NCBI RefSeq assembly: GCF_006384975.1
Contig: NZ_CP021645.1
Location: forward strand, 558,001-622,000
Length of the DNA stretch: 64,000 bases
Source: Pseudomonas oryzihabitans
GTDB taxonomy: Bacteria > Pseudomonadota > Gammaproteobacteria > Pseudomonadales > Pseudomonadaceae
Reading direction: 5' to 3'
The notes under the pieces were generated by a model. That model had not been told where the DNA came from, made no database searches, and saw nothing but the letters and a program-made list of their open reading frames with translations. A program made the translations under genes and the position numbers. Each line of letters begins with the position of its first letter. Position 1 is the first letter of the stretch. Shown piece after piece: positions 34,273 to 42,719 of this stretch.

Positions 34273-34555
34273 ACTGGCTGCGGCGCGTCTGGCGTCCACT
34301 GCCAGCTTCGACTGGCGCGATGTTTTGCTGCTGGCGCTCTTCGCCTGCTTTTCGGGGCTCTGCCTGCTGCTGGCCTATGCCCTGGGATACCTGGCTACCG
34401 GTAATATCTGGCTGGTCGCAGTGGTATCCGTCCTGGTCCTGTTGATCTGGGAGCCGGTTCTGATTTGGCTACTGTTCCGAGAGCTGCCGGGTCGCGGGGC
34501 CTTTATCGGTTTCATCCTGGGTGCCTTGGGCTTGGCCGCTACGATTTGGCTTTGA
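34199..34555 (+). CDS. Small membrane protein of unknown function
   Basis: 118 residues with about four hydrophobic segments (ISAIALMIVGEACIIYG, DVLLLALFACFSGLCLLLAY, IWLVAVVSVLVLLIWEPVLI, FIGFILGALGLAATIW). Size and topology recall small drug/metabolite-transporter-type proteins, but no signature is clear enough to assign function. It is isolated, with extragenic repeats on both sides. Confidence 0.6.
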   Translation: MSKELLGISAIALMIVGEACIIYGELAAARLASTASFDWRDVLLLALFACFSGLCLLLAYALGYLATGNIWLVAVVSVLVLLIWEPVLIWLLFRELPGRGAFIGFILGALGLAATIWL

Positions 34556-34620
34556 AAGCCGAAGGCTTGAGGCCACGGTGGTTCGCCAACGCGACCACCG
34601 CCCCAGGCTAGCCCCGTATC

Positions 34621-34710
34621 CGTAGGAGCGGCCCATGGCCGCGATAGAGGCACGCACAGGCTTCATCCTGATCACGGCCATGGCGGTCCACCGATGCGCC
34701 CGCTCCTACG
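34621..34710. repeat. Inverted pair of Pseudomonas-type REP elements
   Basis: GTAGGAGCGGCCCATGGCCG faces an inverted copy containing ACGGCCATGGCGGTCCACCG and CGCTCCTAC. The pair can form a long imperfect hairpin. The 34556-34875 gap holds this pair, then an AT-rich segment that should contain the promoter of the next operon. Confidence 0.78.
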
Positions 34711-34796
34711 ACATCGTTCGGATTCGAAAATCCAGCTTTAGATGCGCACATTAAATAATTCACGAATTAGTATATGCGCATAAAGAATTTCCCTCT

Positions 34797-34802
34797 TATA
34801 CC
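34797..34802 (+). promoter_or_regulatory. Candidate -10 element (TATACC) for the SsuD-like operon
   Basis: TATACC at the end of an AT-rich tract (34735-34800), 74 bases before the ATG at 34876. It is one base from the TATAAC seen before other sulfur operons here. No convincing -35 box. Confidence 0.3.
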
Positions 34803-34875
34803 CCGCCTGCCTAAGGTGGACCCCAGCCAACGCCTTCCCTGAAGGCATCCCTTCACCTCGGCACGGGATCCATCC

Positions 34876-35964
34876 ATGAGCGTTCAATTCCTCGGCATGA
34901 TCGGCCATCGCCTCACTTCGGAGATCATCGCCCCCTCCGGTCCCATCTTCGACAAGGGCTACGTGACCCGCTTCGCCCAGGCCCATGAGCAGGCCGGTTT
35001 CGACCGTATCCTGGTCGGCTACTGGTCCGATCAACCCGATGGCTTCCTGGTCACCGCCCTGGCGGGGCAGGCGACGCAGAAGCTCAAGTTCCTGCTGGCC
35101 CACCGGCCCGGCTTCGTCGCCCCGACGCTGGCGGCGCGCAAGCTGGCGACCCTCGACCATCTGCTCGACGGCCGCCTGGCGGTGCACATCATCAGCGGTG
35201 GCAGCGACCTGGAGCAGCGCAAGGACGGCGACTGGCTCGACCACGATCAGCGCTACGCCCGTACCGAGGAATTCCTCGACGTGGTGCGCCAGGAATGGAC
35301 CAGCGCCCAGCCCTTCGACCATGAGGGCGAGCACTATCGGGTGGCGGGCGGCTTCTCCGCCATCAAGCCGCTGCAGCAGCCGAGCCTGCCGGTCTATTTC
35401 GGCGGTTCCTCGCCGGCGGCGCTACGGGTGGCGGGCAAGCACGCCGATGTCTTCGCGCTGTGGGGCGAATCCCTGGCCCAGACCCGCGAGACCATAGCGG
35501 CGGTCCGTGCCGAGGCGGCGCGCCACGGCCGCTCACCGAAATTCAACGTGTCCTTCCGGGTGATCCTTGGCGAGACCGAGAGCGAGGCCTGGGACAAGGC
35601 CGAGGCCATCCGCCAGCAAGCCAAGGCCCGTCTCGACGCCCAGGGTGCGGTGCATCCGGCCAAGCCGGAAGCGGTTGGCGCCCAGCGGCTGCGCGACACC
35701 GTGGCCCTCGGTGACCGGGTGGATCGCCGGCTCTGGACCGGCATCGCTGCCCTGGTCGGCGGCGGGCACAACTCCACCGCCCTGGTGGGCACCGCCGAGC
35801 AGGTGGCCGATGCCTTGCTGGACTACTACGACCTGGGCGTCGACAGCTTCCTGATCCGCGGCTTCGATCCACTCAACGATGCCGTCGACTATGGCCGCGA
35901 GCTGATTCCCCTGACCCGGGAAAAGGTCGCCGCCCGCCTGGCCGGTGCCCGTCGCACCGGTTGA
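34876..35964 (+). CDS. SsuD-like FMNH2-dependent alkanesulfonate monooxygenase (LLM family)
   Basis: 362 residues with SsuD-type landmarks: RILVGYWSDQPDGFL, LAHRPGFVAPTLAARKLATL, LAVHIISGGSDLEQRKDGD, ARTEEFLDV and VYFGGSSPAALRVAGKHAD. SsuD uses FMNH2 and O2 to cut alkanesulfonates to an aldehyde and sulfite. The protein has only two methionines, both in the first eight residues, and no cysteine. It heads a run of SBP, DszA-like, DszC-like and SBP genes in the same direction, 69 bases before the first SBP. No flavin reductase follows. It could prefer a branched or unusual sulfonate over those used by classical SsuD. Confidence 0.88.
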   Translation: MSVQFLGMIGHRLTSEIIAPSGPIFDKGYVTRFAQAHEQAGFDRILVGYWSDQPDGFLVTALAGQATQKLKFLLAHRPGFVAPTLAARKLATLDHLLDGRLAVHIISGGSDLEQRKDGDWLDHDQRYARTEEFLDVVRQEWTSAQPFDHEGEHYRVAGGFSAIKPLQQPSLPVYFGGSSPAALRVAGKHADVFALWGESLAQTRETIAAVRAEAARHGRSPKFNVSFRVILGETESEAWDKAEAIRQQAKARLDAQGAVHPAKPEAVGAQRLRDTVALGDRVDRRLWTGIAALVGGGHNSTALVGTAEQVADALLDYYDLGVDSFLIRGFDPLNDAVDYGRELIPLTREKVAARLAGARRTG

Positions 35965-36033
35965 CCGCCAGACGCCAACACCTGCGCGACCGTACCCACG
36001 GAGCGCTCCCGATGCCCTCGAGGAGACGCCTTC

Positions 36034-36981
36034 GTGAACAAGGGATTGCTAGTCGCCGCCGGCCTGTTGGCCGGCACCCTCACCAGCCTGGCCCAGGCGG
36101 TCACCCTCACCATTGGTGACCAGTTCTACTACAGCAGCACCCTGCTGGAGCAGGCCGGTGAGCTGAAAGACCTGCCGTACCAGATCGAGTGGAAGAGATT
36201 CAACGCCGGTGGACCGGTGGTGGAAGCGCTCAATGTCGGCTCCATCGACCTGGGCATCGTCGGCGACACCCCGGTGATCGCCCTGGCGGCCCGCGGCGGA
36301 CCGGTCAAGGTGGTGGCGGTGACCCGCAATCGCCCGGACGGCACCGCCATCGTGGTCGGCAAGGATTCGCCGATCAAGACGGTGGCCGACCTCGCCGGCA
36401 AGCGGGTAGCCATCTGGAAGGGCTCCTGGAGTCAGCAACTGGTCTATTCGGCGCTGGAACAGGCCGGCCTGCCCAGCGATGCGCCGCACTACAGCTACCT
36501 GATGCCCACTGAGGCGGTCGCCGCCCTGAGCCAGGGCACCCTGGACGCCACCGCCACCTGGGAGCCCTACGTCAGCATGGTAGAGCGCCAGGGCGGACGG
36601 GTGCTGGTCACCGCCAAGGACCTGATGCCGGCCCCGGTCTATGTGGTGGCCAACACCGGCCACCTGGACGAAAACCGCGCCGCCATCGGTGATTTCGTCG
36701 CCCGTCTGCAACGGGCCCGCAGCTGGGCGCGTGACCACGTCGACGTCTATGCCCAGGCCTGGGCTAAGCGCAACAACTCCGATCCGGCCATCGCCGAACG
36801 CTGGTTCCGCCGCGACGCCACCTGGGTCGAGCCGATCAGCGCCCAGACCCTCAGCGACGGCCAGCGGACCGCCGATTTCCTGGTCAAGGCCGGGGTGCTG
36901 CAGCAGCCCTATGACGTCAAAGCGCTCTATGACCAGAGCTTCAACCATTATCTGCAGACGCCCTGGGAGGCTAGCCGATGA
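36034..36981 (+). CDS. ABC transporter substrate-binding protein, SsuA-like
   Basis: A 315-residue SBP starting with GTG, with GGAGAC upstream and a signal peptide ending SLAQA. It has GSIDLGIVGDTPVIALAARG, KDSPIKTVADLAGKRVAIWK and LDATATWEPY. The mature chain has no cysteine and three methionines. It is close to the SBP at 39500; both share VAIWKGSWSQQL. Its stop overlaps the ATG of the DszA-like gene (ATGA at 36978), tying uptake to oxidation. No translocator is encoded nearby. Confidence 0.9.
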   Translation: MNKGLLVAAGLLAGTLTSLAQAVTLTIGDQFYYSSTLLEQAGELKDLPYQIEWKRFNAGGPVVEALNVGSIDLGIVGDTPVIALAARGGPVKVVAVTRNRPDGTAIVVGKDSPIKTVADLAGKRVAIWKGSWSQQLVYSALEQAGLPSDAPHYSYLMPTEAVAALSQGTLDATATWEPYVSMVERQGGRVLVTAKDLMPAPVYVVANTGHLDENRAAIGDFVARLQRARSWARDHVDVYAQAWAKRNNSDPAIAERWFRRDATWVEPISAQTLSDGQRTADFLVKAGVLQQPYDVKALYDQSFNHYLQTPWEASR

Positions 36982-38303
36982 GTCGTCAGCTGCACCTCGC
37001 CGGCTTCCTGCTGGCCGGCCCGGTGGTCCATAGCCATGCCGTCTGGCGCCATCCCGAGACCCAGGGCGATTTCCTCGACCCGGACTACTACGTGCGGGCC
37101 GCCAAGGCACTGGAGGAAGGGCTGTTCGACTTCCTGTTCTTCGCCGACCGCCTTGCGGTGGGCGACCAGCTCGGCGGCTCGCGGGAGACCGCGCTGCGCC
37201 TGGGCGCCCAGGACGCGACCCGACTCGACCCGCTGCCGCTGCTCTCCTACCTGGTGGCCCATACCCGCCGCCTGGGCCTGGGCTGCACCCGCTCCACCAC
37301 CTATTACGAGCCGGCCCATGTGGCGCGGGCCTTCGCCACCCTCGACCACCTGTCCCGCGGGCGCGCCGCCTGGAACATCGTCACCTCGATGAACGACAGC
37401 GAGGGGCGCTTGTTCGGCAAAGAGCGCCACCTGGAGCACGATCTGCGCTACGACCGCGCCGATGAATTCGTCGAGGTGGCGGTCAAGCTCTGGCGTAGTT
37501 GGGGACCGCAGGCCCTGCGCCTGGATCGGGAGGCGGGCATCCTGGCCGATCCGGCGCAGGTAAGGGCCCTGGATCACCGGGGCGACTGGTTCCGCGTGGA
37601 AGGTCCGCTCAATATCCCACGCAGCCCCCAGGGGAGACCGGTGCTGATCCAGGCCGGCTCCAGTGGCCGTGGCCGCCGCTTCGGCGCGCGCTGGGCCGAG
37701 GCCATCTTCACCATCCAGCCGAACCTGGGTGCCATGCGCGCCTTTCGCGACGACGTGCGCCGCCAGGTACTGGAGCAGGGGCGCTCGCCCGACGCTTGCA
37801 AGATCCTCACCTCGGTGATGCCCTTCATCGGCGGCAGCGAGGCCGAGGCCCGCGCCAAGCAGGAGCGGCACAACGCCCTGGCGCAACCCGAGGTGGGGCT
37901 GATCACCCTCTGCTCCCAGCTCAATATCGATCTGTCGCGCTTCACCCTGGATACCCCCTTGGGTGTGGTGACCGAGGTCGGCGACCTGCCACCGGCGGCC
38001 GCCGAGAAACTCCTGGCCTTTGGCCGCCAGACCACCCTGGCGGAGCTGGGCCGCAGCTATGCCGCCAGTGTGCGGGTGCCCCAACTGGTCGGCACCGGCG
38101 CCCAGATCGCCGAGCAACTGGCCGAGTTGTTCGAGGCCGGTGGTTGCGATGGCTTCGTGATTTCCCCTGGCTACCTGCCGGGTTCCTTCGTCGAGTTCAG
38201 CGAGAGCGTGGTGCCGCACCTGCAGCGCCGCGGCCTGTTCCGACGCCACTACCAGGGCGAGACCCTGAGAGACCACCTGGGCCTGGGCCCGCTGGAGGAC
38301 TAG
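36978..38303 (+). CDS. LLM-class flavin-dependent monooxygenase, DszA/NtaA/SnaA-like
   Basis: 441 residues: LHLAGFLLAGPVVHSHAVWR at the N-terminus, TRSTTYYEPAHVARAFATLD, GRAAWNIVTSMNDSEGRLFG and VLIQAGSSGRGRRFGA. It belongs to the same group as the product of 22884 but has diverged clearly, so it is probably not a recent duplicate. It should oxidise a sulfone or sulfonate-like compound with reduced flavin. It is coupled to the SBP before it and immediately followed, with no gap, by a DszC-like gene. Confidence 0.88.
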   Translation: MSRQLHLAGFLLAGPVVHSHAVWRHPETQGDFLDPDYYVRAAKALEEGLFDFLFFADRLAVGDQLGGSRETALRLGAQDATRLDPLPLLSYLVAHTRRLGLGCTRSTTYYEPAHVARAFATLDHLSRGRAAWNIVTSMNDSEGRLFGKERHLEHDLRYDRADEFVEVAVKLWRSWGPQALRLDREAGILADPAQVRALDHRGDWFRVEGPLNIPRSPQGRPVLIQAGSSGRGRRFGARWAEAIFTIQPNLGAMRAFRDDVRRQVLEQGRSPDACKILTSVMPFIGGSEAEARAKQERHNALAQPEVGLITLCSQLNIDLSRFTLDTPLGVVTEVGDLPPAAAEKLLAFGRQTTLAELGRSYAASVRVPQLVGTGAQIAEQLAELFEAGGCDGFVISPGYLPGSFVEFSESVVPHLQRRGLFRRHYQGETLRDHLGLGPLED

Positions 38304-39485
38304 ATGAGCACATCCAAGGATGCCGAGTACTGGCTGGCGCTGGCCCGTGAGATCGGCGCGGAATTCGCCGCTCGGGTGGTGGCCGACGAGCGTGACCGGG
38401 TCCGGCCCGATGCCCAGCTGCAACGACTCAAGGACAGCGGTCTGACCAACCTGTTGATTCCCACGCGCCTCGGCGGTGCCGGCCAGCCTTGGTCGCTGGC
38501 CACGCGGGTGCTGCGCGAGATCGCCGCCGGCGACGGCTCGGTGGGCCTGCTCTTCGGCTACCACCTGCTCAATACCATCAACCTGCGCCGCGAGCCCCAA
38601 CCCAGGCGCGATCGCCTGCTGGCCGAGATCGCCGAAGGTCGGCTGTGGCTGGCCGGAGTGGTCAATCCACGGGATGACGACATCCTCGCCACCCCGGTCG
38701 CTGGCGGCGGCTTTCGCCTGAGCGGGCGCAAGGGCTTCTGCAGCGGCGCCGCCTTCGCCGATCGGCTGGCCATCAGCGCCCGTGATCGGGAGAGCGGGGC
38801 GCGCCTGATGGTCACCCTGCCGGCGGACCGCCCCGGACTGGCCTATGCCGACGACTGGGATCACTTCGGCGTGGCGCGCAGCGACAGCGGCAGCTTCACC
38901 CTCACGGAGGTCTGGGTCAGCGCCGAGGAAGCCCAGGTCTGCGACCTGGAGGATGCCGGCGATTTCGCCGCGGTGATCCGCACCCCGGTCAACCAGTCGG
39001 CCTTCACTCAGTACTACCTGGGCGCCGCCCAGGGGGCGCTGCGCGAGGCGCGGCGTTATCTGCACGAAGAGGCGCGGCCCTGGGTGCATTCCCTGGCCGA
39101 ACGCGCCACCGAGGACCAACTGGTGCTGAGCCAGGTGGGCGAGCTGTGGATCGCCCTGCAGGGCGCCGTGGCCCTGGCCGACGCGGCGGCGCGACAGGTG
39201 GACGTCTTGCTCGCGGCCGATGACGCCTTCACCGCCGAACTACGCGGCGAGACGTTCGTCATCGTGGCCAGCGCCAAGGTGCTGGCCGCCCGTACCGCCC
39301 TGGACGTGACCACCCGGGTGTTCGATGCCCTCGGTGCCCGCGCCACCCACAACCGTCTGGGCCTGGACCGCTTCTGGCGCGACGTGCGCACCCACAGCCT
39401 GCACGACCCCCTGGCCTACAAGGTGCTGGAGGTCGGTCGCTTTGCGGTCAACGGCCAGTATCCCGATATCCGCGCCTACACCTGA
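38304..39485 (+). CDS. Acyl-CoA-dehydrogenase-fold monooxygenase, DszC-like
   Basis: 393 residues. LNTINLRREPQ, GRKGFCSGAAFADRLAISA, DDWDHFGVARSDSGSFTL and LDRFWRDVRTHSLHDPLAYK match DszC/SfnB-type flavin monooxygenases; the final Arg-Thr-His-Ser-X-His region replaces the usual acyl-CoA dehydrogenase C-terminus. It begins at the base after the DszA-like stop. With the DszA-like enzyme it recalls the Dsz pair, where DszC makes the sulfone and DszA opens it. The actual substrate is unknown and need not be a thiophene. Confidence 0.85.
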   Translation: MSTSKDAEYWLALAREIGAEFAARVVADERDRVRPDAQLQRLKDSGLTNLLIPTRLGGAGQPWSLATRVLREIAAGDGSVGLLFGYHLLNTINLRREPQPRRDRLLAEIAEGRLWLAGVVNPRDDDILATPVAGGGFRLSGRKGFCSGAAFADRLAISARDRESGARLMVTLPADRPGLAYADDWDHFGVARSDSGSFTLTEVWVSAEEAQVCDLEDAGDFAAVIRTPVNQSAFTQYYLGAAQGALREARRYLHEEARPWVHSLAERATEDQLVLSQVGELWIALQGAVALADAAARQVDVLLAADDAFTAELRGETFVIVASAKVLAARTALDVTTRVFDALGARATHNRLGLDRFWRDVRTHSLHDPLAYKVLEVGRFAVNGQYPDIRAYT

Positions 39486-39499
39486 AGAGAACTCCACCT

Positions 39500-40459
39500 A
39501 TGCTGCGCAAGACCCTCGCCGGCCTCACCCTCGGCCTGCTGGCCGCTACCCAGGCCCTGGCTACCACTCTCGTGGTGGGTGACCAGAGCTACAACGCCCG
39601 CACCGTGATGGAGGCCGCTGGCGTCCTGACCGACCTGCCGTACCAACTCGAGTGGAAGCAATTCACCGCCGGCTCGCCGGTGGCCGAGGCGCTCAACGTC
39701 GGCAGCCTCGACCTAGGGCTGCTGGGCGATGCCCCGCCGCTGTTCCTTGGCGCCCTGGGTGCGCCGATCAAGGTGGTCGGCATCAGCCGCCAGAACCTCG
39801 ACGGGGTGGCGGTACTGGTCCGTGGCGACTCCAGCATCCACCGCCTGGCCGATTTGCAGGGCAAGACAGTGGCCATCTGGAAGGGCTCCTGGAGCCAGCA
39901 GTTGGCGCTGGCGGCGCTGGACCGCGCCGGAGTGCCGCGCGATAAGGTGAACTTCCGCTACCTCAACGCCCTGGATGCCTCCCATGCCTTGGAAGGCGGT
40001 TCGGTGGACGCCATCGCCACCTGGGAGCCCTATGTCACCCAGGCCCAGCGCCAGGGTGCGCGGGTGCTGACCACCGCCGAGGGACTGATCCCGGCGCAAA
40101 GTTTCGTGGTCGCCAGCCAGGGTGCCCTGGACGACGCCGCCAAGCATGCCGCCATCGCCGATTTCCTCCAGCGCCTGCAACGCGCCCGGACCTGGGCCAA
40201 CGCCGATCCCGAACACACCCGCCGCTACGCCGCCGCCTGGGCGGAACGCACCCGCGCCGACGCCGCCATCGCCCAGGCCTGGTTCGCCCGGGCGCGTACC
40301 AGTGTCGGGCCGGTGACTCCCGCGGCCATCGCCCGGGCGCAGCGCACCGTTGACTTCTTCGCCCGCGAGGGCCTGGTGAAGGGCTATGACGCCAGCCGGT
40401 TGTTCTACGACGGCTTCGCGAAGAGCCTGGCGGAACCGGCGCAGACGGCGCAACGCTGA
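39500..40459 (+). CDS. ABC transporter substrate-binding protein, SsuA-like
   Basis: A 319-residue SBP with signal peptide ending near ATQALA. It is paralogous to the SBP at 36034 (LPYQLEWKQF, NVGSLDLGLLGDAPPLFLGA, VAIWKGSWSQQL, IATWEPY). The mature chain has no cysteine and one methionine. It starts 14 bases after the DszC-like gene and ends the run, 74 bases before the LysR gene. No partner permease is present. Confidence 0.9.
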   Translation: MLRKTLAGLTLGLLAATQALATTLVVGDQSYNARTVMEAAGVLTDLPYQLEWKQFTAGSPVAEALNVGSLDLGLLGDAPPLFLGALGAPIKVVGISRQNLDGVAVLVRGDSSIHRLADLQGKTVAIWKGSWSQQLALAALDRAGVPRDKVNFRYLNALDASHALEGGSVDAIATWEPYVTQAQRQGARVLTTAEGLIPAQSFVVASQGALDDAAKHAAIADFLQRLQRARTWANADPEHTRRYAAAWAERTRADAAIAQAWFARARTSVGPVTPAAIARAQRTVDFFAREGLVKGYDASRLFYDGFAKSLAEPAQTAQR

Positions 40460-40533
40460 GCAGGGCGCAGCAGGGGAGGCGTTGCGTTATGCTTGGAGCG
40501 CATGTCCAGCAGCGGAAAGTCAGACGCCTCCTC

Positions 40534-41421
40534 ATGAAGACCGACGATATCGAAGCCTTTGTCGCGGTGATCCGCAGCGGTTCTCTCAATGCCGCCGCCC
40601 AGTCCCTGGGGCTGACCCAGCCGGCCATCACCCGGCGCCTGCAGAGCCTGGAACAGGACCTGGGCGTCGAGTTGCTCGACCGCCATACCAAGCCGCTCAA
40701 GCCGACGCGCCTGGGCCAGGAGGTCTACGGCCATTGCCGCGCCATCCTGCGCGAGATGGACGCCCTGCGCGAGCGGGTGGCGGGCGATGCCCCGCCGTCC
40801 GGCCTGCTGCGCCTGGGCGTACCCCAGACCCTGGGCGATGCCCTGTTGCTGGATGCCGTGCGCGAGATCCGCGCCCGCTATCCCGAGCTGCGCACCCAGG
40901 TGGCGACCGGCTGGGGCAGCGTGCTGGTGAGTCGCATCGAGCATGGCGAACTGGACGGCGCCCTGGTGCTGTTCCCGGCCAACAAGGTGTTTCCTGACGG
41001 CGTCGAAGCCCGGGCCTTGGGTGCCATGCCCTTGCAGGTGGTCTGTGCGCGTGATCAGGCGCCGGCCAAGGCGCAGCGCCTGGCCGATATCCAGGGGCAG
41101 GGCTGGGTGCTCAATCCCGACGGCTGCGGCTTTCGCGCCAGCCTGCAGCGCACCCTGGCCGACCAGGGCCAGGCGCTGCGCATCAATTTGGAAACCTATG
41201 GCACCGAACTCCAGCTCGGCCTGGTGGCCGACGGCCAAGGCCTCGGCCTGGTCCCGGCGCCGCTGCTGGCCCGCAGCGCTCACCGCGAACGCCTGGCGGC
41301 CATCCCGCTGAAGGACTTCAAGCCGGAAATCCAGCTGTGGCTGATCCACCCGCGCTTTCTCGGGCCGTTGCAAGAGGTGGTAGCGGCGTTCGCCGATCTG
41401 AGTACCCACTTGATCAGCTAG
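40534..41421 (+). CDS. LysR-family transcriptional regulator
   Basis: 295 residues. The N-terminal winged helix-turn-helix is clear: IEAFVAVIRSGSLNAAAQSL, then LTQPAITRRLQSLEQDLGVE and LLDRHTKPLKPTRLGQEVY. A LysR substrate-binding domain follows. The start at 40534 is preferred because it gives the standard N-terminus; an in-frame ATG at 40489 adds 15 residues. It is in the same direction as the SBP before it and could be co-transcribed. It most likely regulates the neighbouring sulfur genes in response to a pathway metabolite, but it is not recognisably CysB or Cbl. Confidence 0.9.
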   Translation: MKTDDIEAFVAVIRSGSLNAAAQSLGLTQPAITRRLQSLEQDLGVELLDRHTKPLKPTRLGQEVYGHCRAILREMDALRERVAGDAPPSGLLRLGVPQTLGDALLLDAVREIRARYPELRTQVATGWGSVLVSRIEHGELDGALVLFPANKVFPDGVEARALGAMPLQVVCARDQAPAKAQRLADIQGQGWVLNPDGCGFRASLQRTLADQGQALRINLETYGTELQLGLVADGQGLGLVPAPLLARSAHRERLAAIPLKDFKPEIQLWLIHPRFLGPLQEVVAAFADLSTHLIS

Positions 41422-41915
41422 CCTGGCTGAGTGGCATCAGCATCTGGATGCTTTTGCAAATAGCTGCTGCCGCTGGATCGATCGTGCCATTTCATCGACA
41501 GATGCGGTACGGGAAGTGACGATGCATCGGTGATGCTTCATTGGAAGCCCTGGATCGCCAGTCTGGTCGAGACGGTCCGCCGCAAGAGCGTTTTGATCCT
41601 TTGACGCTTACCCTTCGGCCAGCCGTTGGCTGGTACCCCCATTGGTTTGAGCTTCGCCTGGCCGTCGCTCGGCGACTTTTCATACAGCACCTAATGACGG
41701 AGTGGCCTATCCATACTTCTGGAAGGTCTTCCTGGGCTATTCTTGACAAATAATAACATTGGCTTAAAAGGCCTTGCCTAGAGCCGTCCCCGCAATTAAT
41801 TTTGGCCCAAAAATCATCAGCTCAAGCACTTCCTATAGCTGTGCGGTTTGCCCTTGCCGTTCTTATTGATCATAGGTGAGGTGCGGCGGCTTCGTGTTGC
41901 GCTGAATTGTAGTAA

Positions 41916-42296
41916 ATGGGAATTGATTCTATGGGGCCAGGGATGACAGCTAATAATAATGCTCGGTGTATAAATAGTTATCTGATCCAGACCATCCATC
42001 GCTGTAATTTCTTATTGATTTCCAAGGCGCCTTCTCGAAAGCGGCTTGATTTGATAACGCGTAGATTGCGTGCCGCCATGGCGATTAATGGTGGTGATGG
42101 TCTTACTTTAAATCAGGTCAATCTTCTGCTCGCCAAAGCCTATTCGGCCGCGACCGCACGCAAGTTCGAGCTCGCCGGACGAAAGGCTAATCCGTCTTGG
42201 CGTACTGAACCTCTGATTCCAGATCCAGGGGCTTTCGGTATGGACGCTCATCCACAAGAGTCGACAGACACTTTGGCACGGGGTGTCGACGCCTAG
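41916..42296 (+). CDS. Possible hypothetical protein in the AT-rich region
   Basis: A 126-codon frame (ATG at 41916 or 41943) with a basic middle part (APSRKRLDLITRRLRAAM) and LTLNQVNLLLAKAYSAATAR. No family is recognised and no good ribosome-binding site is seen. Base composition here is more AT-rich than elsewhere. The rest of 41422-42719 shows no other gene; it has several AT-rich tracts and could contain promoters for the downstream regulators. Confidence 0.35.
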   Translation: MGIDSMGPGMTANNNARCINSYLIQTIHRCNFLLISKAPSRKRLDLITRRLRAAMAINGGDGLTLNQVNLLLAKAYSAATARKFELAGRKANPSWRTEPLIPDPGAFGMDAHPQESTDTLARGVDA

Positions 42297-42719
42297 CGAG
42301 AGGGTGTCGGTAACAGCTCGTCACGCCTCGTCTATTGTCCTAGCGCTTGCCCTGAGGGCCCCTTATTAGGATGACTTTGGGCTGCCTTTCGAGGTGGCTC
42401 TGATGGCTGTCCAAAAAATAAGGTGTCTGCAAGATCATCAACTTGACTTTTTTTAACAAGGGTTGACGTGTGTTTCGGATCGCTGCAATTTGATTTTGAC
42501 TGTTGCTTCCTCGTGGTGATGTTCGCCTGTCAAGGGGATTTGCCGTGGGCGTTATTAGGGTTGGCTCCTGATTCTATTTCTTTTATTTCAGTATTTTTCT
42601 TTTTTTGATGAAGCATCGATCAGATTTGGCGAAAATTAAGTCTTTTGGGGGCGTTGTGGTTGGCCGCCTACCTGAAAGAAGTTCTTGTGGGTTGGTTGAA
42701 AGTAATAAAGGAGGTCGGG

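Noticed and set aside
41736..41766. TTGACA followed by AT-rich bases as a sigma-70 promoter
   Set aside because: No acceptable -10 at 16-18 bases and no gene close downstream.
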